From positions 1,426,001-1,490,000 of the forward strand of contig NZ_WVVW01000001.1 of NCBI RefSeq assembly GCF_009857815.1: a stretch of DNA of 64,000 nucleotides, written 5' to 3'. Made by a program: the position numbers and the translations under genes. Position 1 is the first letter of the stretch; each line of letters starts with the position of its first letter. The stretch is from Pseudomaricurvus sp. HS19. GTDB lineage: Bacteria > Pseudomonadota > Gammaproteobacteria > Pseudomonadales > Cellvibrionaceae. This document shows, one piece after another, positions 29,374 through 41,180 of this stretch. The notes beneath the pieces are model-generated. The model was not told the DNA's origin, did no database searches, and saw only the letters and a list, made by a program, of their open reading frames with translations.

Positions 29374-30315
29374 ATGTCCCCACAGCACTCCCCCATGCCC
29401 GCCAAAGATCTGCTCGCCGTGTTGCTGGTGATTGTGCTGTGGGGGCTGAATTTTGTGCCCACCAAATTTGCGCTAATGGATCTTACCCCGCTGCAGCTGG
29501 GCGCGGCCCGCTTCCTGATGATTTCTCTGCCGCTGATTCTGGTACTGCCCCGCCCGCAGATTCCCCTGAAGTGGCTGCTGCTCTATGCCCTTACCCAGGG
29601 GTTCGGGCAGTTCGGCCTGCTGTTCTTTGCCCTGCAGCAGGGAATGACCGCGGCCCTGGGTTCGGTGCTGATGCAGGTGCAGATTTTTATTACCGCGCTG
29701 ATGGCCGCCACCCTGCTGGGTGAACGCCTGGCCAACTCCCTGCTGCTGGGTATGGCGGTGGCCGCTGCCGGCCTGGTCTGTTTTATCGTCAGCGTTACCA
29801 GCAACAGCGACACCTCGGGCATCACCGTGGTCAGTTTGCTGCTGACCCTGGCGGCAGCGTCAATGTGGTCCAGCTCCAACATTATCGTGCGCCAGATTCA
29901 TGCCTCGGGCAGGGACTGCAAACCACTGGCACTGATTGGCTGGAGCAGCCTGATCACCGGAACCCTCTTCACCCTCTGCACCCTCTCAATCGATGGCGTG
30001 GCGGCACAGGCCAGCTGGAAGAACGTGTCGCTGACCGGCTGGCTCTCCCTGCTCTACCTCAGCCTCGCTGCCAGCGGCGTCGCCTATTGGCTGTGGGCTG
30101 TACTGCTCACCCGCCACCCCGCCAGCAGGGTGGCTCCGTTTTCGCTGGGTATTCCGCTGGTAGGACTGCTGGCCGGTATCTTTATTCTGGATGAAAAGGT
30201 CACCAACCTGCAGTGGATTGGATCCGCACTCGTGCTGTCGGCACTGGTGTTTGTGGTTGTGGGTGCCCAACGTGCCGCCCGGCGGGCCGCAAAGCGTTAC
30301 GATGTTGAGCCTTGA
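29374..30315 (+). CDS. DMT/EamA-family inner-membrane exporter
   Basis: 313 residues with ten predicted membrane helices in two EamA repeats (LLVIVLWGLNFVPTKFAL at the start of repeat 1; LTLAAASMWSSSNIIVRQ in repeat 2). Members such as E. coli EamA export cysteine and O-acetylserine; the substrate here is unknown. I chose ATG 29374 because GGAAG lies seven bases upstream; the frame is open further 5' but without support. Confidence 0.88.
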   Translation: MSPQHSPMPAKDLLAVLLVIVLWGLNFVPTKFALMDLTPLQLGAARFLMISLPLILVLPRPQIPLKWLLLYALTQGFGQFGLLFFALQQGMTAALGSVLMQVQIFITALMAATLLGERLANSLLLGMAVAAAGLVCFIVSVTSNSDTSGITVVSLLLTLAAASMWSSSNIIVRQIHASGRDCKPLALIGWSSLITGTLFTLCTLSIDGVAAQASWKNVSLTGWLSLLYLSLAASGVAYWLWAVLLTRHPASRVAPFSLGIPLVGLLAGIFILDEKVTNLQWIGSALVLSALVFVVVGAQRAARRAAKRYDVEP

Positions 30316-30368
30316 GAGCTCGTGACGAGTAACGAGCAGAGTAAAATCTCCAGCCTGTCGCTGTGCGT

Positions 30369-30953
30369 CTATCTGTTACCTGGGTTGTAGATGGGTCGAC
30401 CAGATTGCTGATAGTTGCGCAGCACCTCACGGGCAGCATCGGCTTCCTCCCTCGCGGTGACCTGAATCCCCCGCTGTCGCAATTCCGCCTGCCAGTCCTG
30501 TGGCTTGGGGCCTTCATCAAAGCCGACGGCACGGGCATCGGCCTCACAGGCACCCGTGATGACTCGCTGTACTCCCGACCAGCAGATCCCACCCAGACAC
30601 ATGGCACAGGGTTCGGTACTGGTAACCAGCGTCAACGGCGCTTGCGCAGTGCTGCTCAGGTCGAAACAGCCAAGCCGGCGCTGGGCCACCATCAACGCTA
30701 CCATTTCAGCATGTAACACCGACAGCCCCTGATGGGTCACCAGGTTTACCCCCAGCGCCACCAACTCACCACTGGTCTGCACAAATACGGCGGCCGCAAA
30801 CGGGCCGCCGGTGGCGGACTCCACATTGCGCTGCGCCGCGGCGATCACAAAGCGCATCTGCTGCGCCGGATCAGTGGTAGGAGCATACGCACTGCAAAAA
30901 AGTTGTACCCAATCCGGCAGGCTGAATTCAATGCGGTGCGGTACACATTCCAT
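30369..30953 (-). CDS. Nucleoside/guanine deaminase (CDA fold)
   Basis: 194 residues. Zinc motifs HAEM (with catalytic Glu) and PCAMC are in the right order and spacing for tRNA-adenosine or guanine deaminase-type enzymes. The ~50-residue N-terminal extension and the C-terminal EEADAAREVLRNYQQSG fit free-base or nucleoside deaminases better than TadA. Stands alone with 53 and 65 bp gaps. Confidence 0.85.
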   Translation of the reverse strand: MECVPHRIEFSLPDWVQLFCSAYAPTTDPAQQMRFVIAAAQRNVESATGGPFAAAVFVQTSGELVALGVNLVTHQGLSVLHAEMVALMVAQRRLGCFDLSSTAQAPLTLVTSTEPCAMCLGGICWSGVQRVITGACEADARAVGFDEGPKPQDWQAELRQRGIQVTAREEADAAREVLRNYQQSGRPIYNPGNR

Positions 30954-31018
30954 CGCTGTGCTTCCTTCTACAGAGCCAAAATGCTATCTGCTCCGGCCCG
31001 GTTCACGACAAGTCACCG

Positions 31019-31870
31019 CTACCGCAGGCGCTTGCCATCGAAATCACTGGCGGAGTGGCGCTCGGCCAGGCACTGGTCCGGATCACCGGAGGTGCGATTA
31101 ACCATACGGCCACGCTGGTAGCCCGGACGGGCGAAGACCGCTTTGCGCCAGCGCTCCACATTTTTGTACTCCTGCACCTGCAGGAACTCCCCGGCCTTGT
31201 ACGCCTCGCCCGCCTGCAACAGCCCGTACCAGGGAGCGATAGCGATATCGGCAATGGTGTATTCATCACCGGCCACATACTCGTGCTCAGCCAGTTGCCG
31301 GTCCAGCACATCCAGCTGACGCTTGACCTCCATGGTGTAGCGGTCAATGGGATAGCGGTACTTCTCGGGCGCATAGGCGTAAAAATGGCCGAAGCCACCA
31401 CCGACAAAGGGCGCTGCGCCCACCTGCCACATTAACCAGTTGATGGTCTCAACGCGCTTTGCCGGCTCGGAGGGCAGGAATTCCCCGAACTTCTCCGCCA
31501 GATAGAGCAGGATGGAACCGGACTCAAAGACCCGCAGCGGCTGCTCGCCGGAGCGGTCCACCAGTGCGGGTATTTTTGAGTTGGGATTGATGGCTGTAAA
31601 CCCGGAGGAAAATTGGTCCCCTTCGCCGATACGGATCAACCAGGCGTCGTACTCAGCTCCCTGGTGCCCCTTCTCCAGCAACTCCTCCAGCATCACTGTG
31701 GCCTTGACGCCATTGGGTGTGGCCAGTGAATAAAGCTGCAAAGGGTGCTTACCCACCGGCAAGGCCTTCTCGTGGGTCGCCCCGGCCACGGGGCGGTTAA
31801 TACTTGCCCACTCACCGCCATTGGGTTGATCCCAGGTCCATACCTCGGGTGGTGTAAACACATCGTTCAT
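31019..31870 (-). CDS. yghU: GST-like disulfide-bond oxidoreductase YghU
   Basis: 283 residues, Nu-class glutathione transferase that binds two glutathiones and reduces disulfides and peroxides (known for E. coli YghU). The long N-terminal segment INRPVAGATHEKALPVGKHP, the thioredoxin-like domain with TPNGVKATVMLEE and FESGSILLYLAEK, and the helical domain with QVGAAPFVGGGFGHFY are characteristic. 248 bp upstream contain a GGGCCGG/CCGGCCC hairpin (32073-32090). Confidence 0.92.
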   Translation of the reverse strand: MNDVFTPPEVWTWDQPNGGEWASINRPVAGATHEKALPVGKHPLQLYSLATPNGVKATVMLEELLEKGHQGAEYDAWLIRIGEGDQFSSGFTAINPNSKIPALVDRSGEQPLRVFESGSILLYLAEKFGEFLPSEPAKRVETINWLMWQVGAAPFVGGGFGHFYAYAPEKYRYPIDRYTMEVKRQLDVLDRQLAEHEYVAGDEYTIADIAIAPWYGLLQAGEAYKAGEFLQVQEYKNVERWRKAVFARPGYQRGRMVNRTSGDPDQCLAERHSASDFDGKRLR

Positions 31871-32118
31871 CAGTTACCTCCTGAAATTAGCGCGTGCTGC
31901 TGCCTGATTCCCCGGCTAAGGCGCAGCCTTTTGGCTGCAGTCGTCAGCCGCCGGCAATTGGTACAACGAGACAGCCCTGCTGCTAATGGTAACAGGCAGG
32001 CCAATCGCAAACAGTGTCGATTGTGTCAGCCTTGGTCATGGCGAACCCGGCTGATGACCGGATGGGAATTGACGGGCCGGAACCGGCCCGCAATCGGGAG
32101 ACGTGCTATCCCTGAAAC

Positions 32119-32742
32119 TTACTTACCGCCAAACCACTTCTTCAGCTTGGCGGTAAAACCATGGCGGTTGTGGTGCTTCTTCACCGCATTCTCGTCGGCG
32201 ACGAAATTGATCTGGATGGAGCGGCGCACACCATCAAACGGCGGATAACCGTGCCAGCAGTTGTCTGTCACACGGAACCCCAACAAGGTACCGGCATTGG
32301 GGATCACTTCGTCCGCCATATCCTCCAGGTTGTTGCTGTTGAGGATACGCAGTTTGCCGGTCTCCGCCGTCCAGTCGTCGTTAAAGTAGATGAGGATGGT
32401 AGCAATCTTGGATTTGGAGTCTGTGTGTACCCGACCATCCTTGGGGCGGGAGATGCCCCGCAGGGTGACAATCATCGGCAGGGTATTGAGATCCATACCC
32501 AGCTTGTCGGAGATAAGGCTGCGGAATTCCGGTCCGTTAAGCTCCTCGATCAGGGCGGTAAAGCCCTCCCCGCACTGCAGGCCCTCCAGGGTGAAACTGC
32601 CGCCGGCCTTAATCGCCGGGAACCCTTCCATCACGGACCCAATACTCTCCGCGCGAATGGCTTTATCCAGGACAAAGTAGGGAAATGGCGCCTGATGCAC
32701 TTCCGCACCAGCCAGGGATTCGATATTGAGACAGGAGACCAT
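32119..32742 (-). CDS. 2-oxoglutarate/Fe(II) oxygenase, prolyl-hydroxylase-like
   Basis: 207 residues. The facial triad is visible as VHTDS (His-x-Asp) and the distal CWHGYPP histidine, followed by VRRSIQINF with the 2-oxoglutarate-binding Arg. Proteins of this kind hydroxylate peptidyl or small substrates; substrate unknown. ATG 32742 is preferred over an upstream TTG; ribosome site is weak. Single gene. Confidence 0.8.
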   Translation of the reverse strand: MVSCLNIESLAGAEVHQAPFPYFVLDKAIRAESIGSVMEGFPAIKAGGSFTLEGLQCGEGFTALIEELNGPEFRSLISDKLGMDLNTLPMIVTLRGISRPKDGRVHTDSKSKIATILIYFNDDWTAETGKLRILNSNNLEDMADEVIPNAGTLLGFRVTDNCWHGYPPFDGVRRSIQINFVADENAVKKHHNRHGFTAKLKKWFGGK

Positions 32743-33087
32743 AAAGCGTTTGCTCTGCAATTATTTGTATTAGTTATAGCCAATACTTGCAGGTTTCGGT
32801 GCATTTACCAATTGCCGGGCTGCATTCCCCAATCACCGGCAACTTCGCTGGCCACCACAACTGAACCTCTTTCCCCCCAGGACAGGATTCAATCGTTTGT
32901 AACCATGCAGGTCCGACCCCCAAGTATCCACCTACGGACACCCCGGCCAGACAGCCTAAACCCTGTCACACCGGGGATACGCCATCCCTGAGCCCGGCAA
33001 TCGTCGCCGATCACAACCCGGGAGGCTGTGATCCGAATCAAGTTTTTCCATATCCTCACTGACAGGGACTCACATTCCCGCCCTGCC
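32743..33087. other. Intergenic region without recognisable gene
   Basis: 345 bp between the oxygenase and pirin genes on the minus strand. The part near 32760-32790 is AT-rich and may hold the oxygenase promoter. No open frame with a ribosome site, RNA gene or clear terminator was seen. Confidence 0.5.
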
Positions 33088-33948
33088 TCATACCAGTTGG
33101 CCGTTCTGATAGTCCGCCATGGCCGTGTTGATCTCATCCATGGTGTTCATGACAAAGGGGCCGTACTGGGCAATTGGCTCCCTGAGTTGCCGGCCGGACA
33201 GTAACAGCAATTGCGCGGGCTCATCCTGCGCCGCCAGCTGCAGGCGCTCTCCCGGGCCGAACACCCCCAGCTGACCTGCCGTGAGCTGGGGCAAGCCACC
33301 AGCCACCACCAGCACCGAGGCTGATGCACGGGCCTCCAGCAGCAACTCCAGCTGGCTGCCCGCGGGCAGGCGAATATCGGCAATCACGGCATCGGTCACT
33401 GTCCGGATCGGACCCTCCAGCAGGGCAACGGCGTCAGCACCAGCAATACCCAGCTTGCCCGCCAGCAAGGTGACCTGCGCACCACTGTCAGCCTGATGCC
33501 GCGCCATCTCACCAGCCTGCACATCACGCCAGCCGGGATTACAGAGTTTCTGATCGGCCGGCAGGTTCAACCACAACTGAAAACCGTGCAGGGAGCCATT
33601 ATCGGCCTCCGGCATCTCGGAGTGGATAATGCCCCTGCCCGCCGTCATCCACTGCGCGCCACCGGCGCTGACCGAACCCACATTGCCGAGATGATCCTCG
33701 TGACGGAACCCGCCGGTGAGCATATAGGTGATGGTTTCAAAACCGCGGTGGGGATGAGGCGGAAAACCGCCCACGTAATCGCGGGAGTCGTCAGAGCGAA
33801 TTTCGTCAATCAACAAAAACGGGTCCAGCGCCACGTTGTAGTGACGCCCGGCGATACGGGAAATCTTTACGCCGTCGCCGTCGCTGGTGGGACGGGACTG
33901 GATAACCTGCTGCAGCGCCCGGGTGGACGGCAATACTGAAGTACTCAT
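33088..33948 (-). CDS. Pirin family protein (YhhW-like)
   Basis: 286-residue double cupin. The metal motif FPPHPHRGFETITYML and the downstream HSEMP are intact; bacterial pirins can act as quercetinases or as redox regulators (family knowledge). GAGGAGGT directly precedes ATG 33948, and TATACT lies about 35 bp further up. It shares a short upstream motif with the DoxX gene at 37 kb. Confidence 0.9.
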   Translation of the reverse strand: MSTSVLPSTRALQQVIQSRPTSDGDGVKISRIAGRHYNVALDPFLLIDEIRSDDSRDYVGGFPPHPHRGFETITYMLTGGFRHEDHLGNVGSVSAGGAQWMTAGRGIIHSEMPEADNGSLHGFQLWLNLPADQKLCNPGWRDVQAGEMARHQADSGAQVTLLAGKLGIAGADAVALLEGPIRTVTDAVIADIRLPAGSQLELLLEARASASVLVVAGGLPQLTAGQLGVFGPGERLQLAAQDEPAQLLLLSGRQLREPIAQYGPFVMNTMDEINTAMADYQNGQLV

Positions 33949-34101
33949 GGTGACCTCCTCTGTTCAATGCAGCCAGTATAGAAAGGCACATAGCGCAAAA
34001 ACAGGCAGGTTTTCAGTGCAATATATTCGGCTTTTCTGAATGTTGGGAGCTATCTGCAGACTGGGGTCAGGGCGTGGCCCGGGCCATAAATTCCGCCGCA
34101 G

Positions 34102-36225
<2,124 letters not shown>

Positions 36226-36306
36226 GGGGCCTACAAGAGTTGCGGTTAGGGAATGGCTATAAGAACAGAGGCGGAGCTGGCTGACCAGCTCCTTTGGTAT
36301 GGGGCG

Positions 36307-36843
36307 TTACCACATCAGGTCGTCAGGGATCTGGTAATCCGCGTAGGGATCGTCTTCCTCCGCAACCGCGCTGCTGCGTTGGTTGTGCAGCACAATGGCG
36401 CTCTCGTCCCGCTGGCGAATCTTGTCCGCTACCGCTGCCGGGATCAGCTGGTAATCCCCCCCGAAGCGGACGATGGCAATCTGTCCGGCCCCCAATTGCT
36501 GCTGCAACTTGTCAGTCACGTAGAGTTTTTTGATGGTTTTACCATCGGCAAACTGATAGGCCACCTCACCCTGCTGGCGATCGATGCGGTTGATACTGAT
36601 CAGCTGCTGGATCTGCGCCTGTATAGCCTTGCGGTCAGCTTCAGCCTGACGCTGCTGGTTCAACTCGCGGTCACGGGCGCTCTTCTCTTCCAGCGCCTTG
36701 CGGGCCGCCAGTTTGGCTTCATCTTCCTGAGTGTGGCCCTTGGGCTGCTGCTTGGCCTGTTTACGCTTTTCCTTGCCCAGGGCCTTGGCTTTTTTCTGGT
36801 CCACCAGACCGGCTTTCAGCAGTTGATCCTGCAGGGATGACAT
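36307..36843 (-). CDS. DUF2058 protein (YaiL-like)
   Basis: 178 residues. The N-terminus SLQDQLLKAGLVDQKKAKALGKEKRK, a charged coiled-coil (residues 30-85) and the C-terminal IKKLYVTDKLQQQLGAGQIAIVRFGGDYQLIPA match E. coli YaiL, whose function is nucleoid- or stress-associated but not settled. ATG 36843 has GAGG upstream. Confidence 0.88.
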   Translation of the reverse strand: MSSLQDQLLKAGLVDQKKAKALGKEKRKQAKQQPKGHTQEDEAKLAARKALEEKSARDRELNQQRQAEADRKAIQAQIQQLISINRIDRQQGEVAYQFADGKTIKKLYVTDKLQQQLGAGQIAIVRFGGDYQLIPAAVADKIRQRDESAIVLHNQRSSAVAEEDDPYADYQIPDDLMW

Positions 36844-36947
36844 GGACGAAACCTCGAGTGCATGAAGATGGCCCGCCATTATCGGCAGCCATCGGGGCAG
36901 AGGCAACCGCCAGTGGCCCCTTTTCCCCCACCCCCTCCCTTACCCCC

Positions 36948-36988
36948 AAAACGACTGCGCCCCGTCCGCAATAACGGACAGGGCGCAG
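36948..36988 (-). terminator. Rho-independent terminator of the DoxX gene
   Basis: Strong stem CTGCGCCC/GGGCGCAG with an inner GTCCG/CGGAC step at 36955-36988; on the minus strand it is followed by TCGTTTT. It starts 17 bp after the DoxX stop. Confidence 0.75.
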
Positions 36989-37004
36989 CGAGAGGGGGAT
37001 GCGG

Positions 37005-37445
37005 TTATTTGCCAACCAGAATCCGGTCCAGGGAGACAATGCCAGCACCGCGGATCAGCAGAGCCACACTGATCGCCAGCAGCGCCAGGCCGAACTCGTA
37101 GCCGTTATTCGCCATAAACAGTCCATTACCGATGTGGACACTGAGGATGGCCACCGCCATGGTCACCGCCAGCACCAGTGCCGCCGGACGGGTCAGCAGA
37201 CCCAGCAGCAGGAACAGGCCACCGAAGAACTCCGCCGAGCCGGCCCCCAGGGCCATCAGGTAACCGGGCTCCAGGCCGATGGAGGCCATCCACTGCCCGG
37301 TACCTTCCAGGCCGTAACCACCAAACCAGCCGAACAGTTTCTGTGCGCCGTGGGCCATAAAAATAATGCCGGCCGGAATGCGCAGGGCCAGGTCATCGTA
37401 ACCGCCGGTTGATGGGGAGAACTTGTTGATAATTTGCTTGATCAT
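37005..37445 (-). CDS. DoxX family inner-membrane protein
   Basis: 146 residues with four membrane helices. RIPAGIIFMAHGAQKLFGWFGGYG and AGSAEFFGGLFLLLGLLTRPAA are typical of DoxX/YphA-like proteins, some of which act in oxidative-stress responses. GAGGAAG lies 6-12 bp before ATG 37445. A -10-like TATACT is found about 45 bp upstream. Confidence 0.9.
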   Translation of the reverse strand: MIKQIINKFSPSTGGYDDLALRIPAGIIFMAHGAQKLFGWFGGYGLEGTGQWMASIGLEPGYLMALGAGSAEFFGGLFLLLGLLTRPAALVLAVTMAVAILSVHIGNGLFMANNGYEFGLALLAISVALLIRGAGIVSLDRILVGK

Positions 37446-37582
37446 GATGGCTTCCTCGTTTCCATTTAGGTTGGGATTGGGGTCAGTATAGCCGTTACAG
37501 AAAGCCGAATAAGGGCCCAAAATTGCTCTATTAGTTCAATTTTTTTGACCACTTTCGGCCGACTGCAGCTGGCGCACCGCCA

Positions 37583-38620
37583 TCAGCTCAGTGCCGCTGC
37601 CCCTGAGTGCCGGCGCCAGCGATTCACCAGTTCCCGGGTTGCACTCATATCCTGCCCCTGAGCCTCGCCAATATCGGCGCAGGCGATAACTGTGCCTATA
37701 TCCTGCGCCTGCACCTTGCCGCCATGGTGGAAATGGTTGAACGCCAGGGTACCGATAGGCTCTCCATCCGTATCGGTCTGGCGGGTGGTTTTCGCCAGCC
37801 GCTCATCCGTCATCAGCCACGACATCAACTTGCCGGCAAGCCCGTGCTGCTTAAGGCGCAGGATCTCCCGCTGGGCCCGGCCAACCAGTGGCCATAACTC
37901 CGGATCGTTGATAACAGCATCGGTGCCCCGCCAATCGGTGAGCTCGCAGGCCGTGGTGTAACAGAAATAGGCACTGGTAAAGGCGCGGTAGAGTTTGACC
38001 GGCATGGTGGAGCACCTGGCCACGCCACAGCCGTTGAACAGTTCGGTAAACACTTTTGCCGGTCGCGCCGGTTTGGCCGTCACCATAAACGAGCGCCCGG
38101 GGTTGTGGTTCAGATAGGCAATATCTGCACTGTTGTGCAGCCCGGTGTTGGTGGTGGGTTTCAGCGGTGCGGTCCAGCGATCCACCTGATAGGCAAACAT
38201 GGACATGGTGCCCTCCAGTATCTGACCGGCCGGGAGCCCTGTGGCCTGGCGAACATGATCGTAGAGCCCGATACCCACGCTGCAAATCAGTAGCACCGAG
38301 TGTGTGTTGGCCATGGCCTTACCCAGGGCCTTGAGCAGCGTACTGCCCTCTTCCGTCCGACAGGTGGCACCATCCAGCGTCACCATCACGAAATCAAAAT
38401 AAGAGCCCTTCAGCTGGCTGACATCAGTAAACACCTGGTAACCGTCGAGGGTCTGCACACTGTGGTCGTTAAAGCAGTAGAGCTTTTGCGGGCGTGAGAG
38501 AGCCTGCTCGCGATTGGGCCGTACCAGAAAGCCGATATCTGCACCGGCCAGTTGAAGATGGTAGGCGGTGGTAATGCCCAGGGCACCGGCACCCACCACC
38601 AGAATCCGTTTGGTTTTCAT
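37583..38620 (-). CDS. Ketopantoate reductase-like oxidoreductase (ApbA/PanE family)
   Basis: 345 residues. The N-terminal Rossmann motif VVGAGALGITTAYHLQLAGA and the conserved KLYRAFTSA lysine region identify the ApbA/PanE fold. It is longer and more divergent than true PanE, so substrate is uncertain. ATG 38620 is preceded by AGGATC; a GTG at 38635 is an alternative. Divergent from the MoxR gene. Confidence 0.75.
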   Translation of the reverse strand: MKTKRILVVGAGALGITTAYHLQLAGADIGFLVRPNREQALSRPQKLYCFNDHSVQTLDGYQVFTDVSQLKGSYFDFVMVTLDGATCRTEEGSTLLKALGKAMANTHSVLLICSVGIGLYDHVRQATGLPAGQILEGTMSMFAYQVDRWTAPLKPTTNTGLHNSADIAYLNHNPGRSFMVTAKPARPAKVFTELFNGCGVARCSTMPVKLYRAFTSAYFCYTTACELTDWRGTDAVINDPELWPLVGRAQREILRLKQHGLAGKLMSWLMTDERLAKTTRQTDTDGEPIGTLAFNHFHHGGKVQAQDIGTVIACADIGEAQGQDMSATRELVNRWRRHSGAAALS

Positions 38621-38778
38621 GATCCTGCGCTTCACTCTGTAGTTGTTATGGCTGTCATTATTATGGTTCCGCTACACTCTAGTGGTATAGGAGTTTGGAC
38701 ACAATTGCCGGCGGTTGACCCGGCTCCCGGCCACCGCCATCATTAACCGCTAACCAGCAATACCACAGGCCACCCCCC

Positions 38779-39738
38779 TTGAGCAGAGTAACCCCTACCC
38801 CATTCCAGAGTCCGGACTCCATTCGCCAGCACTTCGAACAGCTGGGTTATATCTGCAGCGATGCCATCGCCACTGCTGTGTACCTGGCAGTACAGCTGGA
38901 AAAGCCGATCCTGATTGAAGGGCCGCCGGGTGTCGGCAAAACCGAGCTGGCGAAAAAAACCGCACAGCTGCTGAACAGCGACCTGATTCGACTGCAATGT
39001 TATGAAGGCCTGGACGAGGCCAAGGCGCTGTACGAGTGGAAGTACAGCAAGCAGCTGCTCTACACCCAACTGCTGAAAGACAAGCTGGGGGATGTGCTGC
39101 GAGGTGCCGAGGGACTGGAGGCGTCGGTGGAGCGACTGCACCAGTACGGCGATATTTTTTACTCCGAGAATTTCCTCGAAGCACGCCCCCTGCTGCAGGC
39201 CCTGCAACAGCCGGAAACCGCCGTGCTGCTGATCGACGAGATCGACAAATCCGACCAGGAGTTCGAGGCCTTCCTGCTGGAGATGCTCAGTGATTACCAG
39301 GTGTCCGTTCCCGAGATCGGCACCGTGAGGGCGCAGTCGCGTCCGGTGGTGATGCTCACCAGCAACAACACCCGCGAACTGGGCGATGCCCTCAAGCGTC
39401 GCTGCCTGCACCTCTACATCCCCTTTCCCGACGCCGGGCTGGAACAGCGGATTGTTGCCACCCAGGTACCGGAGCTGGGTGACGCCCTGCGTGAGCAGCT
39501 GGTGGCCTTTGTGGAGAGGCTGCGGGGTATGGCGCTGAAAAAAGTGCCGGCGGTGAGTGAAACCATCGACTGGGCGCGGGCGCTGGTACTGCTGAATGTG
39601 CAGCAGCTGGACAAGCAGTGGACCGAAGACACCCTCAACCTGCTGCTCAAATTCCAGGACGACATTGAGCTGGTCACCCCTGAGCTGCCGCAGCTGTTGA
39701 ACGAGATCAACAACACCCTGCCCGGTATGAAAAACTAG
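38779..39738 (+). CDS. MoxR-family AAA+ ATPase
   Basis: 319 residues. Walker A EGPPGVGKTELAKK, Walker B VLLIDEIDKSDQEFEAFLLE and sensor-1 TSNNTRELGDALKRRC with the arginine finger are intact. MoxR ATPases act as chaperones for metal-cofactor insertion together with VWA proteins; this one precedes a CoxE-like VWA gene by 6 bp, the pair known from carbon-monoxide dehydrogenase (coxDE) operons. No substrate enzyme gene is adjacent. Start is TTG 38779. Confidence 0.88.
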   Translation: MSRVTPTPFQSPDSIRQHFEQLGYICSDAIATAVYLAVQLEKPILIEGPPGVGKTELAKKTAQLLNSDLIRLQCYEGLDEAKALYEWKYSKQLLYTQLLKDKLGDVLRGAEGLEASVERLHQYGDIFYSENFLEARPLLQALQQPETAVLLIDEIDKSDQEFEAFLLEMLSDYQVSVPEIGTVRAQSRPVVMLTSNNTRELGDALKRRCLHLYIPFPDAGLEQRIVATQVPELGDALREQLVAFVERLRGMALKKVPAVSETIDWARALVLLNVQQLDKQWTEDTLNLLLKFQDDIELVTPELPQLLNEINNTLPGMKN

Positions 39739-39744
39739 TCCCCC

Positions 39745-41094
39745 ATGGACAGCACCCTGGTGGATTTTATCCAGTCACTGCGTCACCACGGCCTGCCGGT
39801 ATCACCGGCAGAAACCCTGGACGCCCTGCAAGCCGTGGCCGCCATTGGCGTCGGCAACCGCGAACGCCTGAAGATCACCCTGGGCCTGACACTGGCCAAG
39901 TCCCTCGCCCACCGCGGCCAGCTGGAAGAGCTGTTCGACCGTTTTTTTGACCCACCCAAAACCTCCGCCTCACCACTGATCCAGTTCGACGCACCCGCGG
40001 ACATCGATACCCCGGCCGCGCCCGCTGCCAATAGCATCCACTCAGAGCTGGGACAGTTGTTGCTACGCAACGACCAGCCCACCCTGCAACGGCAACTGGT
40101 GATCGCCGCCGAGCAGGCAGGGGCGAAAGATATGCAGATGTTTCTGCAGAAGAAGATGGTGAGCAATCGTATCCTGATGGATATGGGCGACCGGCAACTG
40201 CAGAAAGAGTTGCGCCAGCTGGAGAGCCGTCAGCAGCAGCTGCAACTGGTGGCCGAACTGCAACAGCAGCGGCAGCAACTGATCGACACCATTAACGACT
40301 ACGTTGAGCAGCAGTTCCTGCTCTACAGCCGCAACCGGGGCAACCAGTTGTCGGAAGCTACACTGCAACAGGCCAAACTCAGCAATCTCGACAGCGTGCA
40401 ACTGCAGCAGCTGATGCGACTGGTGCTCAAGATCGCCAAAAAACTGGCCAGTCTCCACTCCCGCACGCGCAAGGTGAGCAAACGCGGTTGCCTGGATATG
40501 CGCCGCACCATCGCCGCCAATGCCGCCCTCGACGGACACCTGTTGCACACCCGCTGGAAATCCACCCGCATCGAACGCCCCCGGGTCATGGTGATCTGTG
40601 ACATCAGCGGTTCGGTCAGCACCTACGCCCGCTTCCTGCTGCTGTTTGTCTACGCCCTGCAGGATGTGCTGCCGCGGGTGCGCTCGTTTGTCTTCTCCAA
40701 CCAGATGCACGAAGTGACATCACAGTTCCGGGAGCTGCAGCCGGAAGCGGCCATCAGCCAGGTGATTGAGCGCTGGTCCGGCTTCTCCACCGATTACGGC
40801 CGTGCCCTGCAGGATTTCAGCGCCCTGGCGCTGTCGCAGGTGGACAGCAAAACCCAGGTCATCATGCTGGGCGACGCCCGTAACAATCACGACCTCGGTC
40901 GCGCCGACATCTGGAAGGAGGTACACAATCGGGCCCAGCGGGTGCTGTGGCTGAACCCGGAAGATCGCTCACGCTGGAACACGGGCGACTCCATCATGCG
41001 ACTCTATGCCCCCTACTGCTCCATGCTGGAGACCTGCAACAGCCTGCGGGATATGGAACGGGTGCTGGGGCGACTGCTGAAGTACGCCAACTAG
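39745..41094 (+). CDS. VWA domain protein, CoxE-like
   Basis: 449 residues. N-terminal helical part (residues 1-230), then a VWA domain with the MIDAS motif VICDISGSVSTYARF (DxSxS) near residue 277 and VIMLGDARNNHD further on. CoxE-type proteins pair with MoxR ATPases as metallochaperones. The Gln-rich stretch around residues 150-200 (LRQLESRQQQLQLV) forms a coiled coil. Confidence 0.85.
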   Translation: MDSTLVDFIQSLRHHGLPVSPAETLDALQAVAAIGVGNRERLKITLGLTLAKSLAHRGQLEELFDRFFDPPKTSASPLIQFDAPADIDTPAAPAANSIHSELGQLLLRNDQPTLQRQLVIAAEQAGAKDMQMFLQKKMVSNRILMDMGDRQLQKELRQLESRQQQLQLVAELQQQRQQLIDTINDYVEQQFLLYSRNRGNQLSEATLQQAKLSNLDSVQLQQLMRLVLKIAKKLASLHSRTRKVSKRGCLDMRRTIAANAALDGHLLHTRWKSTRIERPRVMVICDISGSVSTYARFLLLFVYALQDVLPRVRSFVFSNQMHEVTSQFRELQPEAAISQVIERWSGFSTDYGRALQDFSALALSQVDSKTQVIMLGDARNNHDLGRADIWKEVHNRAQRVLWLNPEDRSRWNTGDSIMRLYAPYCSMLETCNSLRDMERVLGRLLKYAN

Positions 41095-41180
41095 GCGCCT
41101 TTCGCTCCCAATAAATTTGCTTGCCTGACACACCCCGCCGGTCCTACCATTTTGGACTCTGACCGGTTCGAATTCTTACT

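Noticed and set aside
32889-33137. 82-codon minus-strand frame overlapping pirin
   Set aside because: Overlaps pirin in another frame and has no domain.
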